From contig JADJWK010000004.1 of the NCBI GenBank assembly GCA_016716405.1, positions 930,001 to 994,000 of the forward strand: a stretch of 64,000 bases of DNA, written 5' to 3'. The notes under the pieces were generated by a model. That model made no database searches and had not been told where the DNA came from. It saw only the letters and a program-made list of their open reading frames with translations. Made by a program: the position numbers and the translations under genes. Origin of the DNA: Candidatus Melainabacteria bacterium (GTDB lineage Bacteria > Cyanobacteriota > Vampirovibrionia > Obscuribacterales > Obscuribacteraceae). Positions within the stretch are counted from its first letter, which is position 1. Each line of letters opens with the position of its first letter. Positions 17,830 to 26,237 of this stretch are shown here, piece by piece.

Positions 17830-19050
17830 TCAATCGTTGGCCGCCGTGTCGAAGCTCAGACCGCAGCTCAGACAGAAGGAAAAATCAGTCTGGACGCTGG
17901 CTCCGCAGCGCTGACAGTGATCCCGACCCGCCGGCGCTCCGGTCTGGATCTTGCCTAAATCGAAAGAATTGCCAAAGTCAAATTTAAAATCTGTTTCGAA
18001 GCTGGGCAGCTCGAAATTATAGAAGTCCGAGCCCAGTCCGGCGCCCAGCGGATCCGGCGCCTTCTTCACCGGACTGGCTGGCGCCGCATCCGCCGGATAA
18101 GGCTCGAGATCCCGGAACCCCGCCGCGTCTTGATGCCCGTTGCCGGACTTCTCCCCGGGAGATGAAAGAGCCGATTCAAGCATCTCTACTTTGAGCGGCT
18201 CCGGCTCAGCCTCTGGCTCAGTCTCGAAAACACAGGACGGCTCGGGCTCGGGCTCCGCCTCGAAAGAATATATCGGAGCGGGCTCCGCCGGCTCAGGCTC
18301 TGGCTCTGGCTCAGTCTCGAAAATATAGGACGGCTCAGGCTCGGGCTCCGCCTCGAAAGAATATATCGGAGCGGGATCGGGCTCGGGCTCCGGCTCCGGC
18401 TCTGGCTCTGGCTCGAAAATATATGCCGGATCGGGCTCCCCTGGCTCGATCTCCAAACTGTATGCAGGCTCCGGCTCGAAACTGTGCGCAGGCTCAGGCT
18501 CGGGCACGGAGCGCGAGAAGTATGCATTACCAGTGGTGTCAAGGGAAAGGGCGTTACGCTCGGCTTCCGCCTGACGTGCTCTGGCCTCGAGTCGCTCTTG
18601 AGCCTCCAGAGCCTTTCGCGCTATCGGGTCGAGAGACAGCGACTCGGAAGAGTCGGGCAGCGGAAGCGGCGCCCGATTCTTCTCCTTCAAGCGTCTTTCC
18701 GCCTCCCGGGCTTTCACCTCGAGAGTATTGAGAGCGAAGTCGTCGTCTCTCGAGCGCTCCACCGGTTTCAGGCTCTGCTCCTCGCTCAAGAGCATATTGC
18801 TCCGGACAATTATGTCATGGTTTCGAACAGCGGCGATTATGGTTCCGGCAATGGAGGTGATCAAATAGCAAACCACCGCGCTGCCCGGGGTAAAATGCTG
18901 CAGCAAGAACAGCCAGAGCGGAAAGAGCAGGAGAATCGTCTTGGGCCCGCCTGCATAGATGGTTCCGAGGCCGAAGCCGGGCGGAAAGAGATTGAGCATC
19001 CAGATGACCGGGATACGCTTGGACTCGTATCGAAAACCAGGAAAAGACAT
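17830..19050 (-). CDS. Membrane protein with Glu-Pro repeats and a C-terminal zinc ribbon
   Basis: Start chosen at ATG 19050, with GGAG eight bases upstream; a GTG three codons earlier is less well placed. The 406-residue protein has two N-terminal transmembrane segments (IPVIWMLNLFPPGFGLGTIYAGG and ILLLFPLWLFLLQHFTPG) and a third (VCYLITSIAGTIIAAV). A charged coiled coil follows, then a long region of Pro-Glu repeats with recurring IYSFEAEPEPEPS and FETEPEPEPEP units. The C-terminus is a CxxC...CxxC zinc ribbon (CQRCGASVQTDFSFCLSCG). The Pro-Glu stretch should be an extended rod. The function is unknown. Confidence 0.75.
   Translation of the reverse strand: MSFPGFRYESKRIPVIWMLNLFPPGFGLGTIYAGGPKTILLLFPLWLFLLQHFTPGSAVVCYLITSIAGTIIAAVRNHDIIVRSNMLLSEEQSLKPVERSRDDDFALNTLEVKAREAERRLKEKNRAPLPLPDSSESLSLDPIARKALEAQERLEARARQAEAERNALSLDTTGNAYFSRSVPEPEPAHSFEPEPAYSLEIEPGEPDPAYIFEPEPEPEPEPEPDPAPIYSFEAEPEPEPSYIFETEPEPEPEPAEPAPIYSFEAEPEPEPSCVFETEPEAEPEPLKVEMLESALSSPGEKSGNGHQDAAGFRDLEPYPADAAPASPVKKAPDPLGAGLGSDFYNFELPSFETDFKFDFGNSFDLGKIQTGAPAGRDHCQRCGASVQTDFSFCLSCGLSFDTAAND
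18185..18435. repeat. Imperfect in-frame repeats coding Glu-Pro-rich units
   Basis: A unit of about 117 bases, including tatatcggagcggg and cctcgaaagaatatat, occurs twice with near identity and continues as shorter GGCTCG/GGCTCC steps. On the coding (minus) strand it gives alternating EPEPEP blocks and YSFEAE or FETE spacers. Confidence 0.8.
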
Positions 19051-19153
19051 TGGACACACTCCAGCAAATAGGAATCAGCCAGCAGGCCCTTATCCTATTC
19101 TTCCTCCTGGGAACCTCGAAAAGCGCTCCCTTAACAATTCAATTGCAATCGTC

Positions 19154-19930
19154 TCACCGTTTTAGACTTTCCAGCATCTGACCGAGCTCTTTGTTCTTCG
19201 GCTCCACCTTCACCGCTTCTTCGAGCTGCTCCACGGCGTCGTCCCGATAGCCCTGGGAGCTCAGGGCCAGAGCCAGGCCGACCCTGGCCTTGTTGTTATT
19301 CGGGTTGATCTCCAGGGCTTTGTGCCACTCCACCATCTCGGCTTCGATATCGCCTTTGAGATGGAGAGCCTGGGCGAGGTGACAATGAGTCATATCGTTG
19401 GTGTCATCGAGGCGAACAGCCGCGTCCAGTGCTTCTATGGCCACGTCCAGGTTGCCCTTGATCAGGGCCACTTCGCCGAGGGTGCGAAAGCCGATAGGAT
19501 CGGTGCGATCCAGCTCCGTGGCGAGACTGGCCTCGCTCATCGCCCGGTCATAGAGCCCTTTCTCCTTGAGCGCTCTGGCAAGCACATAGTGAGCGATGGC
19601 GTTTTTCGAGTCGATTCTGATAGCCTGGTCCAGAATGGCGATGGCTTCGTCATACTTGCCCAGCTCGTTGAGAATGACACCGAGATTGTTCTTTGCCGTG
19701 GCATTATTGGGATCGAGCTTGAGAGTCTCCCGATAGGCAGCCTCTGCCTTGACATAGTCACCCTTGCGGAAATAGTTGTTCCCTTCGATAAGCTTCTCTG
19801 TAGAAGTCTTGGGAAGCTCGCAAGCCGACAGGAGACTGACTGCGATCAAGACGGCCAGGGCGCATAGTGCCTTCTTCGAGCCTGAGACTGCGAAGCTTGC
19901 TGCTGCGGTTTCCGTGGATCTCAACTTCAT
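19154..19930 (-). CDS. TPR-repeat lipoprotein
   Basis: A 258-residue protein with a long N-region, a hydrophobic stretch and the lipobox LLSAC near residue 36, so a lipid-anchored protein. About five to six tetratricopeptide repeats follow, for example NYFRKGDYVKAEAAYRETLK, NLGVILNELGKYDEAIAILD and LAQALHLKGDIEAEMVEWHK. The overall plan is like PilF/NlpI-type TPR lipoproteins that act as assembly platforms for pili or envelope machines. That role is inferred only. It sits between the zinc-ribbon membrane protein and aspS, all leftward. Confidence 0.85.
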   Translation of the reverse strand: MKLRSTETAAASFAVSGSKKALCALAVLIAVSLLSACELPKTSTEKLIEGNNYFRKGDYVKAEAAYRETLKLDPNNATAKNNLGVILNELGKYDEAIAILDQAIRIDSKNAIAHYVLARALKEKGLYDRAMSEASLATELDRTDPIGFRTLGEVALIKGNLDVAIEALDAAVRLDDTNDMTHCHLAQALHLKGDIEAEMVEWHKALEINPNNNKARVGLALALSSQGYRDDAVEQLEEAVKVEPKNKELGQMLESLKR

Positions 19931-20047
19931 TTGTCTCGCTGGTGCGCGATCTCCCTGTCAGCGGCGTAAGAGCCCGACTGTATGGCATTTTAGCACGATC
20001 GACTGGTATCGATAGCTGGTGAAAAGCCTAGATCTGCGCCGCCGAGA

Positions 20048-21850
20048 TCAATCGACCGCCACGGCCTCGGGCGACACATTCTTATTGGTCTTCGCCACCG
20101 ACTTGATGGCAAGCTCCTGCAACTGCTCGGCTGCCGCCGCCGATGGTGCGTCGGTCATCATGCACGTGCCGGATTGCGTCTTTGGAAATGCAATCACGTC
20201 ACGAATTGACTTCGCTCCGGCAAGCAGCATTATCAGGCGATCGAGTCCCAGAGCGATGCCACCATGAGGCGGCGCTCCGGACTCGAGGACATCGAGGAGA
20301 AAACCGAATTTGTCCCGGGCTGTCTCGGCATCGATGCCGATCGCCTTGAAAGCCTGCGATTGCAGCTCGCGGCTGTGAATACGAATGGAACCCCCACCGA
20401 TCTCGACACCGTTATAAACGACATCATAGGCTCGCGCCCGGACGCTTCCCGGATCGCTCTCCAGCCGGCCGAAGTCCTCCAGGGCGGGACTGGTGAAAGG
20501 ATGATGGACAGCCATGAAGCGCCCTTCCTCGTCATCGTACTCGAAAAGAGGGAAATCAACGACCCAGAGAAGCTCGTGACGGCTCCTGTCGATCAGACCG
20601 AGCTCCTCGCCGAGTTTGAGACGCAACCGGCCCAGGACATTGGCCACCACGGCCTGGCTGTCGGCGGCGAACAGAAGGAGATCGCCCTTCTCCGCCCCGG
20701 CCGTGACCCTGATCTCCTCGATCAAATCATCGCTCAGGAATTTTTCGATTCCGGAGGAGCGAATGCCGTCTTCTTTATACTCGAGCCAGGCGAGTCCTCT
20801 GGCGCCGCACTCCTTCGCATAGTCCTGCCAGGCGTCGAGCTGCTTGCGCGAAGCTTTGCCGGCCATCTCTCTCAAGCAGAGAGCCTTGAGCTGGCCGCCG
20901 TTGTCCACGGCCTGACGGAAGACTTTGAAATCGCACTTGCGAGCCACTTCGCTGAGATCTCTCATGGTCAGATCAAACCGGGTGTCAGGCTTGTCCGATC
21001 CATAGAGACCCATGGCGTCCTTATGGCTGAGGCGCTTGAAAGGCTTCTCGATCTCCACTCCGGCCGCGCGAAAGGCCTCTACCAGCAAGCCCTCGGTGAT
21101 GCCGATCACATCATCCTCGTCCACGAAAGACATCTCGATATCGACCTGGGTGAATTCGGGCTGCCGGTCGGCGCGCAAGTCCTCGTCGCGGAAACACCGT
21201 GCGATCTGATAGTAGCGCTCCACACCGCTTGCCATCAGAGTCTGCTTGAAGAGTTGCGGCGATTGCGGCAGGGCGTACCAGTTGCCCGGGCTGAGCCGGC
21301 TCGGAACGAGGAAATCACGAGCGCCTTCCGGGGTGGCCTTGGTCAATATGGGAGTCTCGACATCGATAAACTCATTGGCGTCGAGATAGCTTCGAATGCT
21401 CGTGGTCACCCGGTGTCGGAGCTTGAGATTATTCTGCATATCGGGCCTGCGAAGATCGAGATAACGATGCTTGAGCCTCAGTGACTCGTCCACCTGCCGA
21501 CCTTCGCCAACCTGGAAAGGAAGGACCCCGGCAGTGTTGAGGATTTCCACCTCGACCGGATACATCTCCACGAGACCGGTGGGCTGCTCGGGCTTTTCTG
21601 TGCCTTCCGGGCGCATGGTGAGCCGTCCCCGGGCGATGACCACATACTCATTGCGGAGCTTGACGAAAAGATCGTGCACCGCTGGATTCTTGTTCGGGTC
21701 ACTGACTAGCTGGAGCTTACCGGTCTTGTCCCTGAGCTCTACGAACACGAGACCGCCCAGATCGCGGCGGGCATTCACCCAACCCGCCACGCAGATCTCC
21801 TTGTCAAGATTTTTAATATTGGCATGGCCGCAGCCGGTATCTCGTTTCAT
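20048..21850 (-). CDS. aspS: Aspartyl-tRNA synthetase (bacterial type)
   Basis: Charges tRNA-Asp with aspartate. The 600-residue length is normal for the bacterial type. An N-terminal OB-fold anticodon domain (EICVAGWVNARRDLGGLVFVELRD) is followed by the class II core. Motif 2 is YQIARCFRDEDLRADRQPEF, preceded by the flipping-loop region GNWYALPQSPQLFKQTLM. A GAD insertion domain follows (residues about 300-420), then motif 3 GGIALGLDRLIMLLAG. Whether it also charges tRNA-Asn cannot be told from the sequence here, since no gatCAB genes are in the window. Confidence 0.96.
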   Translation of the reverse strand: MKRDTGCGHANIKNLDKEICVAGWVNARRDLGGLVFVELRDKTGKLQLVSDPNKNPAVHDLFVKLRNEYVVIARGRLTMRPEGTEKPEQPTGLVEMYPVEVEILNTAGVLPFQVGEGRQVDESLRLKHRYLDLRRPDMQNNLKLRHRVTTSIRSYLDANEFIDVETPILTKATPEGARDFLVPSRLSPGNWYALPQSPQLFKQTLMASGVERYYQIARCFRDEDLRADRQPEFTQVDIEMSFVDEDDVIGITEGLLVEAFRAAGVEIEKPFKRLSHKDAMGLYGSDKPDTRFDLTMRDLSEVARKCDFKVFRQAVDNGGQLKALCLREMAGKASRKQLDAWQDYAKECGARGLAWLEYKEDGIRSSGIEKFLSDDLIEEIRVTAGAEKGDLLLFAADSQAVVANVLGRLRLKLGEELGLIDRSRHELLWVVDFPLFEYDDEEGRFMAVHHPFTSPALEDFGRLESDPGSVRARAYDVVYNGVEIGGGSIRIHSRELQSQAFKAIGIDAETARDKFGFLLDVLESGAPPHGGIALGLDRLIMLLAGAKSIRDVIAFPKTQSGTCMMTDAPSAAAAEQLQELAIKSVAKTNKNVSPEAVAVD

Positions 21851-21957
21851 CAGTGAAACCGCCCTTTCCAGGAAAAGTCCATATTGTATCTCAGCTTCGG
21901 AGAATGCAGTAAACTAGAATCATTACTACTAGCCTTTAGCGTCGGAGACGTAGCGAG

Positions 21958-22494
21958 ATGCCACCACTTCATGCCTTGCCCGCGCCTGCCCTCTGGGCCC
22001 TGGGAGCAGTTCTGATAGTCCTCGGGCTTTCCTTCTGTTACAAGGGATGGAACGCCACAGTGCTGGGCAGATGTCATTACTGGTCGGGCTTCCTGCCTTT
22101 CACAATCGTCTCGCCCTGGTTCATCCACCTGCCTCCCAGCGAGCGATCGCTTATCAAAGTGAGAGAAGGTATTCTCTGCCACGTATTCGTCGGTCCCCTC
22201 TTCTTCATCACAGCCATGGCCTGCCTTCTGGTCGGCTGCGATCTGGTCGGTCTGCCTGGCACCAATACTGCCAATTTCGTCCTCAATGCCGGCAATACCT
22301 CCAAGCCCGCGGCGATCATCTACAGCCCGCCGCTTCACTACAAATTCCCCATTGCCGCTCGGGCCGGCAAACAGATCGACAAGATCTTCCAGACCAAACT
22401 CTACGAAGATCCTTCCAAGAGCTTGCTACCCGGTCAGCACAAGACGACAAGAACTCTCGACCAGGTCACCACAGACACCGCAGGCGGTCACTGA
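21958..22494 (+). CDS. Membrane protein of unknown function
   Basis: A 178-residue protein with GGAG upstream of ATG 21958. Residues 8-30 form a transmembrane helix (APALWALGAVLIVLGLSF). A stretch with FLPFTIVSPWFIHLPPSE and a second hydrophobic helix (LCHVFVGPLFFITAMACLLVG) follow. The C-terminal half is probably outside the membrane and ends in a Thr-rich tail. I recognise no family. It is divergent from aspS and precedes the EF-G paralogue by about 130 bases on the same strand. Confidence 0.6.
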   Translation: MPPLHALPAPALWALGAVLIVLGLSFCYKGWNATVLGRCHYWSGFLPFTIVSPWFIHLPPSERSLIKVREGILCHVFVGPLFFITAMACLLVGCDLVGLPGTNTANFVLNAGNTSKPAAIIYSPPLHYKFPIAARAGKQIDKIFQTKLYEDPSKSLLPGQHKTTRTLDQVTTDTAGGH

Positions 22495-22626
22495 CAAGGG
22501 TCCCGTCACTAATAATAAGATTAATTCGGACGGAAAGACTTGCTGAAAGGCACATCCGTTCGATATTCTTTCGACCTAGCAATATTCATTCCTTGAACTC
22601 CCTCTTGCCAACAAAGGAGAGTAGCA

Positions 22627-24708
22627 GTGCCCACTGACGTCTCTAAAATTCGGAACGTAGCCTTCGTCGGAATCAACAAAAGCGGAAAGACCTCTCTCAT
22701 TGAAGCGTTGCTGAACATAACCGGCACCAACAGCAGAAGAGGGAAGATCCAGGACGGCACCTGCACCACGGACTACGAGCCCGAATCAATCGACAGGCAG
22801 ATCTCTACTCAAGTCTCGGCAGCGCACACCACTTACAAGGGCTATCACTTCAACCTCATCGATTGCCCCGGATTCATCGACTTCAACGAAGAATCCAAGC
22901 TCGCTCTCATGGGAGTCGACACCGCAATCTTCGTCGTCGAGCCGGATCCCAGCAGGCTGATCCAGATGGACAACCTTCTTTCCTTCACCGAGGAGATCGG
23001 TGTTGCAAGGATGGTGGTAGTCAACAAGATGGACAAGCCGGATCTGCCGCTCACCGAGACCCTCAACAAGCTCAAAGAGATGCCGGGCACCAAGACCCCG
23101 AGACCGCTCGCGCCTCTGCACTATCCCATCGGCACCGGCGATGACTTCAAAGGCTATGTCTCGGTGCTCAAGGAAGAAGCCTTCACATACGGTGATAAGG
23201 GCGAGCCGCAAAAGACCGACGTTCCCGATGATCTCAAAGATCAGCTCGCATCCTCGAGAGAGAAGCTCATCGAGAGCCTTGCCGACACCGACGACAAACT
23301 CCTGGAGATGGTCCTCGAAGGCGAGGATCCGCCCCTCGAGCTGCTCGAGAAGGACCTTGGCAAAGGCGTTCGCGAGGGCACTTTCGTTCCGATCCTTGTT
23401 GCCTCCGCCATGACCGACGGCGGTCTCATTCCCCTGCTCGATCTGATCATCTCTCTGTGCCCTTCGCCTGCCGAGCGCGAATACAAAGACGAGAAAGGCG
23501 AGACCATCACCACAAAAGAAGACGGCCCGGTGATTGCCCAGGTGATGAAGACCTATGTCAACCCGCAATCCGGCAAGATCTCGCTCGTCAGGGTATTTTC
23601 GGGCACCATCGCCGGCGACACCCAGCTGGTGGACACAACCCAGGACGGGGGCAAAGAGAGAATCGGCGGGCTCTATGCGATCCAGGGCAAAAAGCACGAC
23701 CCTATCGAAAAAGCCGGTCCCGGCTCGATCGTCGGGCTTTCCCGGATGGACACCCCCCGCACCGGGGACACGCTGGTCTCGGGCAATATCAAGACAGTCC
23801 TTTCCAGACCGCCCGAGCCACCGCCTCTCTATTCCCTGGCAATCGCCCCCAAGAATCGCAATGACGAAGCCAAGCTCTCCACGCTGCTTCAGAAGCTTCT
23901 CGAAGAAGATCCGGTGCTCAAAGTCGATCGCGACCCGGACACCCACGAATACTGCCTCTACGGTCAGGGCGAAGTGCACCTGACCCTCAGCCGCCAGAGA
24001 CTGGAGCGGAAATACAGCTTGCAACTGGACAGCAAGAAGCCCCAGATAGCTTACAAAGAAACCATCCAGTCGGCGGTGGACGCCCATGGTCGCCACAAGA
24101 AGCAGACCGGCGGCAAAGGCCAGTTCGGTGAGATCTTCGTCAAGATCGAGCCCCAGGAGCGCGGTTCGGGCAACAAGTTCAGTGAATCAATCGTCGGAGG
24201 CTCGGTGCCCAGGCAGTACATTCCCGGCGCCGAGAAAGGCATCACCGAGGCCTTCAACAAAGGCCCTCTGGCTGGCTTCCCGGTGGTGGACGTAGCGGTC
24301 AACCTCTATGACGGCAAATTCCACGATGTCGACTCCGATGAGATGTCCTTCCGCATGGCGGGCATTCTGGCGATGAAAGACGGAATGCCCCGGGCCAATC
24401 CAATGATTCTCGAGCCCATCGCCGAAGTGAAGATCCACATCCCCACCGAGTACACCTCAGGCGTTCTCGGTCAGGTAAACGGCCGCCGCGGCCAGATCCT
24501 GGGCTTCACCGCCAATCCGGATCGCTCGCGCTGGGATCAGGTATCGGCTCATATTCCGAGGGCCGAGCTCTGGGACTATATCATCGAGCTGCGCACTCTC
24601 ACCCAGGGTCTGGGCTACTACGAGTGGAAGTTCTCGCACCTGGCGCCGGTGCCCCCGAACATCTCCCAGCAACTGATCCAGGAAGCCACCGCCGCCGCGG
24701 AAGCCTGA
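22627..24708 (+). CDS. Elongation factor G-like GTPase paralogue
   Basis: A 693-residue protein with the five-domain EF-G plan, from a GTG start with AAAGGAGAG upstream. G1 is GINKSGKTSL, G3 is DCPGFIDF, G4 is NKMD. Domain IV has HGRHKKQTGGKGQFGE and domain V has EVKIHIPTEYTSGVLGQVNGRRGQ. In classical EF-G the G3 loop is DTPGHVDF and its His drives GTP hydrolysis. Here that position is Phe, and the P-loop begins NKSGKT rather than HIDAGKT. It therefore belongs to the EF-G-like (FusA2-type) group, whose role in translocation is uncertain. rpsU follows, and both genes may be transcribed together. Confidence 0.9.
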   Translation: MPTDVSKIRNVAFVGINKSGKTSLIEALLNITGTNSRRGKIQDGTCTTDYEPESIDRQISTQVSAAHTTYKGYHFNLIDCPGFIDFNEESKLALMGVDTAIFVVEPDPSRLIQMDNLLSFTEEIGVARMVVVNKMDKPDLPLTETLNKLKEMPGTKTPRPLAPLHYPIGTGDDFKGYVSVLKEEAFTYGDKGEPQKTDVPDDLKDQLASSREKLIESLADTDDKLLEMVLEGEDPPLELLEKDLGKGVREGTFVPILVASAMTDGGLIPLLDLIISLCPSPAEREYKDEKGETITTKEDGPVIAQVMKTYVNPQSGKISLVRVFSGTIAGDTQLVDTTQDGGKERIGGLYAIQGKKHDPIEKAGPGSIVGLSRMDTPRTGDTLVSGNIKTVLSRPPEPPPLYSLAIAPKNRNDEAKLSTLLQKLLEEDPVLKVDRDPDTHEYCLYGQGEVHLTLSRQRLERKYSLQLDSKKPQIAYKETIQSAVDAHGRHKKQTGGKGQFGEIFVKIEPQERGSGNKFSESIVGGSVPRQYIPGAEKGITEAFNKGPLAGFPVVDVAVNLYDGKFHDVDSDEMSFRMAGILAMKDGMPRANPMILEPIAEVKIHIPTEYTSGVLGQVNGRRGQILGFTANPDRSRWDQVSAHIPRAELWDYIIELRTLTQGLGYYEWKFSHLAPVPPNISQQLIQEATAAAEA

Positions 24709-24770
24709 ACCGGAACCTATGCAAATCGCATAAATCGATGATAATATTGCATGCATTGTCGATATCGTTT

Positions 24771-24791
24771 CTGGCAATAGCCAGGGGGAGG
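24771..24791 (+). promoter_or_regulatory. Small hairpin next to a strong ribosome site before rpsU
   Basis: CTGGC (24771-24775) and GCCAG (24780-24784) form a 5-bp hairpin with a 4-base loop. It runs straight into the ribosome site GGGGGAGG (24784-24791). It may tune translation of S21. Confidence 0.4.
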
Positions 24792-24795
24792 ACCA

Positions 24796-24969
24796 TTGTC
24801 CGAAGTTAGAGTAGCTGACGGTGAAAGCATCGAGCAGGCCCTGAAGCGCTTTAAAAAGAAGATCCAGAAAGCCGGCATTCTGTCGGAGATCAAACGCAGA
24901 GAGCGCTACGAGAAGCCCAGCGTCAAGCGAAAACGCAAAGCCGAAGCCGCCCGCAAGCGCCGCTCCTGA
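24796..24969 (+). CDS. rpsU: 30S ribosomal protein S21
   Basis: A 57-residue protein from a TTG start with GGGGGAGG four bases upstream. The sequence begins with LSEVRVADGESIEQALKRF, continues KKKIQKAGILSEIKRRERYE and ends in a very basic tail (KRKRKAEAARKRRS). This matches S21 in length and pattern, including the conserved YEKPSVKRKRK. S21 sits near the 3' end of 16S rRNA and helps mRNA binding. It lies 87 bases after the EF-G paralogue on the same strand. Confidence 0.96.
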   Translation: MSEVRVADGESIEQALKRFKKKIQKAGILSEIKRRERYEKPSVKRKRKAEAARKRRS

Positions 24970-25073
24970 ACCTCAGACAATGTCTTTTGGCCATCCCGGC
25001 AAGGTCGCCCGCGACCTCCGGTAAATCGGCTTTAAAAGCGATTCGACAATCAGATAATTGAACCTGAAACAAA

Positions 25074-25094
25074 CCGGGTGAAAGCCCGGCTTTT
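25074..25094 (+). terminator. Probable intrinsic terminator downstream of rpsU
   Basis: CCGGG (25074-25078) and CCCGG (25085-25089) form a 5-bp stem with a 6-base loop, followed by CTTTT. The stem is short, so confidence is moderate. The 277 bases between rpsU and the next gene hold nothing else that I recognise. Confidence 0.5.
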
Positions 25095-25246
25095 GCTTGC
25101 CGGCTTGACTATCAGTCACTTCGGCAATTTATCGGGGCACAATTAATCACTTGACAACTTTGCCCCGGGTGAAATCTAATAGAACGCGAGGCATATAGCC
25201 TTTACCAAGCGCTGAGCCACCAACCTGCACACTGAGGAGTTTCCTG

Positions 25247-25504
25247 ATGGGCAAGACTATCCCCGCGTCCAGACAGAGAGAGTTAGTCGAGATTCAAGTC
25301 TCCACACTGAAAGAGCGTCTCAACAAGTTTTACGACTCGAGGCGGCGCAACCAGACAGCCGATTCCCAGGACGGGCTTTTCGAGTATCTCTGGGATCTCA
25401 AAGAGCTGGCGCTCATGGAAGGCAGAGCCAGCGTAGAGGTGCCCAGCGCCTGGCTCGAAGAGCTCGACTCCAGCCTGCATTGCGGTGTCATGCGCTCGCA
25501 TTGA
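25247..25504 (+). CDS. Small protein of unknown function
   Basis: An 85-residue soluble, mostly helical protein with a good GAGGAG ribosome site about eight bases before ATG 25247. It begins MGKTIPASRQRELVEIQVST and ends LEELDSSLHCGVMRSH. No domain is recognised. It lies alone between the rpsU terminator region and a secreted coiled-coil protein. Confidence 0.6.
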   Translation: MGKTIPASRQRELVEIQVSTLKERLNKFYDSRRRNQTADSQDGLFEYLWDLKELALMEGRASVEVPSAWLEELDSSLHCGVMRSH

Positions 25505-25567
25505 GCAGATCATTCTCCATAATCTTTCATTAAAACAGGTTGCAGCGCTTTTTAGTAAAATCCAGGA

Positions 25568-26140
25568 GTGAAGCTTCGCCCCGCTAGCTCATTACTGGTT
25601 ACAGCCGCCTGCGCATCGGCAGCATGCGCCTGGTATTCGAGCTCGACGCCGGTCTGGTCCCGGTCCGACCGAGCCCGCCTGGGCCAGCTCGTGGAACAGA
25701 TCAATCTTTCCCGGAAGGAAATCGCCAGACGCGACCAGCTCCTTCTCGAGGAAATGCGCTCGGTAAGAAAGAGACTGGCTCTCCGCATAAAGCAACTGAA
25801 CAGCCTCGAAGGCGCGCGTCCGGAGTTGCTGCCCAGCACCGTCGACGACTGCCGTTATCTGGCCGCCGAGCTTGCCGGGGAACTCGGGAGCAATCCCTTC
25901 GACGGGGTCCCGGGCGGGGACCGCCTGAGCCTGGTGCTTCTCAGCTCGCTTTCGAACAACGATCTGCCAGCGCTCCGCCGCAATCCGCCCTCCTCGTGGC
26001 AGGCTGCTCCAGGGACAATCAATATCGTCCACAACGGCTACGACCTGGCCGTTTTCTGGGGCGCCTCAGCCGATGGGCGGCCGCTAAGGAACCTGGAGAC
26101 GGGTGATTACCGCATACTGACTCTCAGGCTCACCCGTTGA
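25568..26140 (+). CDS. Exported coiled-coil protein of unknown function
   Basis: A 190-residue protein from a GTG start. The N-terminus KLRPASSLLVTAACASAACAW is a short signal sequence, possibly with a lipobox-like ASAAC. A helical coiled coil follows (LGQLVEQINLSRKEIARRDQ...RLALRIKQLNSLEG). A C-terminal globular part ends with NIVHNGYDLAVFWGASADG and YRILTLRLTR. No family is recognised. The next gene is a large secreted VIT-VWA protein about 97 bases downstream. Confidence 0.6.
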   Translation: MKLRPASSLLVTAACASAACAWYSSSTPVWSRSDRARLGQLVEQINLSRKEIARRDQLLLEEMRSVRKRLALRIKQLNSLEGARPELLPSTVDDCRYLAAELAGELGSNPFDGVPGGDRLSLVLLSSLSNNDLPALRRNPPSSWQAAPGTINIVHNGYDLAVFWGASADGRPLRNLETGDYRILTLRLTR

Positions 26141-26237
26141 AAGGTCAGGGAGCAGTCCACAGACCATCTAGGACAAACCCCATGTCGGTGTGCGAGGCCG
26201 CCTTGTAGGCTTGCAGTATGGCAATAGCGAGGTGTTT

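Noticed and set aside
18185..18435. Repeat block considered as a CRISPR array
   Set aside because: The units are coding, in frame with the zinc-ribbon membrane protein, and have no fixed spacer pattern or cas genes.
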